Assembly: GCA_964493475.1 (NCBI GenBank)
Contig: CAZBNS010000087.1
Location: 1-6,538, forward strand
DNA: 6,538 bases
Origin: CALXSC01 sp964493475
Lineage (GTDB): Bacteria > Pseudomonadota > Alphaproteobacteria > Rickettsiales > UBA1997
Direction of reading: 5' to 3'
Part shown: positions 5,519 to 6,538 of the stretch, in pieces
Layout of the letters: each line of letters starts with the position of its first letter
Numbering within the stretch: the first letter of the stretch is position 1
Program-made: the position numbers and the translations under genes
The notes under the pieces: generated by a model
The model's input: only the letters and a program-made list of their open reading frames with translations
Database searches by the model: none
Told to the model about the DNA's origin: nothing

Positions 5519-6198
5519 ATAAAATTTTTGTAAAAACAAAAAACGTTAAAAACTTTATCGGGCTAATTGAAAACCTGCTTGCAAAACCTGCAAATTTACC
5601 AAAAATGGCATTAGTTTACGGCGAGCCTGGCTTAGGTAAATCACAAACGGCACTTTGGTTGGCTTGCCAATATGACAGCGTTTACGTCCGTTGTACAAAT
5701 TTAATGACGGGACGGTGGCTGTTGGAAGAATTTGTAAAAGAACTTGAAGAAGTACCAAGATATTTGACTTCCGATAATTTTAATTTGTGCGTAAAAAGTC
5801 TCAAAGCATCTCAAAAAGTTGTAATAATGGATGAAATTGATTATCTTGCGAATGATAAAAAATCGATTGAAACGCTCCGTGATATCCATGACAAAACAAA
5901 TTGTACGATGATTTTTGTAGGAATGGGCTTAGTTAACAAAAAACTTGAACGGCATCGACATCTATATGATAGATTCTCAGAGATTGTTAAATTTGAAACT
6001 TTTAGTGTGGCAGATGTAAAAGAAATTGTGGACAAACTTTCAGAGGTTAAATTTTCTGCGGAGGCAATTGAACTTTTACACAAAAAGCATAATCGGTTTC
6101 GCCAAATTGTGCAGGCAATAAATCAATTTGAAATTATTGCCAAAGAAAATGGTTTTACGGAAATCACTGCAGAAATAACCAAGGAGGTGCTATGTTAG
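5515..6198 (+). CDS. MuB/TniB/TnsC-type AAA+ transposition ATPase
   Basis: A 227-residue AAA+ ATPase. Walker A is GEPGLGKS (36-43), Walker B VVIMDEID (102-109), a sensor-1-like segment is IFVGMG (133-138) and R153 in YDRF fits the arginine finger or sensor position. A small helical lid follows (about 165-225). In MuA/MuB, TniA/TniB and TnsB/TnsC pairs this protein binds DNA as an ATP-dependent filament, selects the target and activates the transposase. It is shorter than MuB (312 residues): the N-terminal helix-turn-helix of MuB is absent, so DNA binding must come from the AAA+ core. The start codon overlaps the transposase stop by four bases with GGAG about eight bases before it, and the stop overlaps the next gene by seven bases, so the three genes form one translationally coupled operon. 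IstB of IS21 is a related alternative, but the partner transposase favours a Mu/Tni type. Confidence 0.83.
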   Translation: MNKIFVKTKNVKNFIGLIENLLAKPANLPKMALVYGEPGLGKSQTALWLACQYDSVYVRCTNLMTGRWLLEEFVKELEEVPRYLTSDNFNLCVKSLKASQKVVIMDEIDYLANDKKSIETLRDIHDKTNCTMIFVGMGLVNKKLERHRHLYDRFSEIVKFETFSVADVKEIVDKLSEVKFSAEAIELLHKKHNRFRQIVQAINQFEIIAKENGFTEITAEITKEVLC

Positions 6199-6538
6199 AA
6201 AAATTAGCAAGAAGATTAAAACAATTTACGCTTGATGAAATTGCAATCTATATTGAAAACCCTGATGTTGAATCACTAATCAGCGAAGGAAAACTTAAAT
6301 TTGACGGAAAATTTTATACTTATATTGATTTACCAAATCTGAATTTTGAATTAATTGAAAAGCCCGAATTGAAAGCTGGGTCAAGAATTTTATTCAAAGA
6401 TGTGACAAAAGGATTTTTAGCGGATAGAAAATTAACAAAAAACACCTTGAAGGGTTATAAATATCAGCTAAAATTTAATCTACTCCCGTACTTTGGCGAG
6501 AAATATTTAGATGAAATCACTCTTGTTATGATAAAAGA
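6192..6538 (+). CDS. Probable tyrosine recombinase, N-terminal part (cut by window end)
   Basis: The frame opens at ATG 6192 behind a perfect AAGGAGG (6181-6187), overlaps the ATPase gene by seven bases and runs off the window after 115 codons. Residues 1-45 look like a small helix-turn-helix or winged-helix unit (FTLDEIAIYIENPD, then SLISEGKLKFDGKFY). Residues 67-115 match the core-binding (SAM-like) domain of phage integrases, with the typical order FLADRKLTKNTLKGY, LLPYFGEKYLDEIT. The catalytic R-H-R-Y domain would lie beyond 6538, so activity cannot be judged. In this operon such a protein could resolve cointegrates made by replicative transposition, in place of the serine resolvase of Tn5053, or direct site-specific integration. 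It could also be a stand-alone DNA-binding protein. The family call rests on pattern recognition of the visible half only. Confidence 0.6.
   Translation, partial: MLEKLARRLKQFTLDEIAIYIENPDVESLISEGKLKFDGKFYTYIDLPNLNFELIEKPELKAGSRILFKDVTKGFLADRKLTKNTLKGYKYQLKFNLLPYFGEKYLDEITLVMIK

Overview
The window is AT-rich bacterial DNA with strong Shine-Dalgarno sequences, small hairpin repeats between genes, and a junction between what looks like chromosomal housekeeping DNA on the left and accessory DNA on the right. The taxon cannot be fixed from this window. A low-GC anaerobe, probably host-associated, is plausible from the AcsE-like pterin-binding methyltransferase, the DUF378 membrane protein and the Lsa-type ABC-F gene. 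This is inference, not a taxonomic call.

Layout. Bases 1-117 are non-coding, with C-rich repeats and nested inverted repeats. Two genes follow on the minus strand: a MeTr/AcsE-like methyltransferase (118-1038) and, upstream of it, a 68-residue two-helix DUF378 membrane protein (1097-1303). A divergent plus-strand tRNA-Ser(GGA) gene (1549-1635) has a likely extended -10 promoter about 140 bp upstream. It ends directly in a perfect 18-bp terminator hairpin (1635-1675). Bases 1676-2040 hold no gene but are dense in structure: a short hairpin element, a 12-nt copy of the tRNA T-arm, a cluster of ten TGCA-centred sites with roughly helical spacing, and a CCCTGAA/TTCAGGG hairpin.

The accessory part starts with an Lsa-type ABC-F ribosome protection gene (2238-3707). 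Its leader (2049-2237) has a near-consensus promoter, a tiny upstream ORF and a hairpin-plus-T-tract attenuator, the arrangement expected for antibiotic-sensing transcription attenuation. Sixty-eight bases later a tightly overlapping three-gene plus-strand operon begins: a MuA/TniA-type DDE transposase (3776-5518), a short MuB/TniB-type AAA+ ATPase (5515-6198) and a third gene cut by the window edge (6192-6538). The visible part of the third gene resembles the DNA-binding half of a tyrosine recombinase, preceded by a small helix-turn-helix-like segment.

The most interesting signal is this last operon. Its overlaps (ATGA, then 7 bp) suggest co-translation of transposase, target-selecting ATPase and a tyrosine recombinase. 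Classical Tn5053/Tn402 elements use a serine resolvase and TniQ instead. A 10-bp inverted repeat straddles the transposase start and may mark an operator or part of the element's left end. The right end and most of the third gene lie outside the window, so the full element cannot be defined here.
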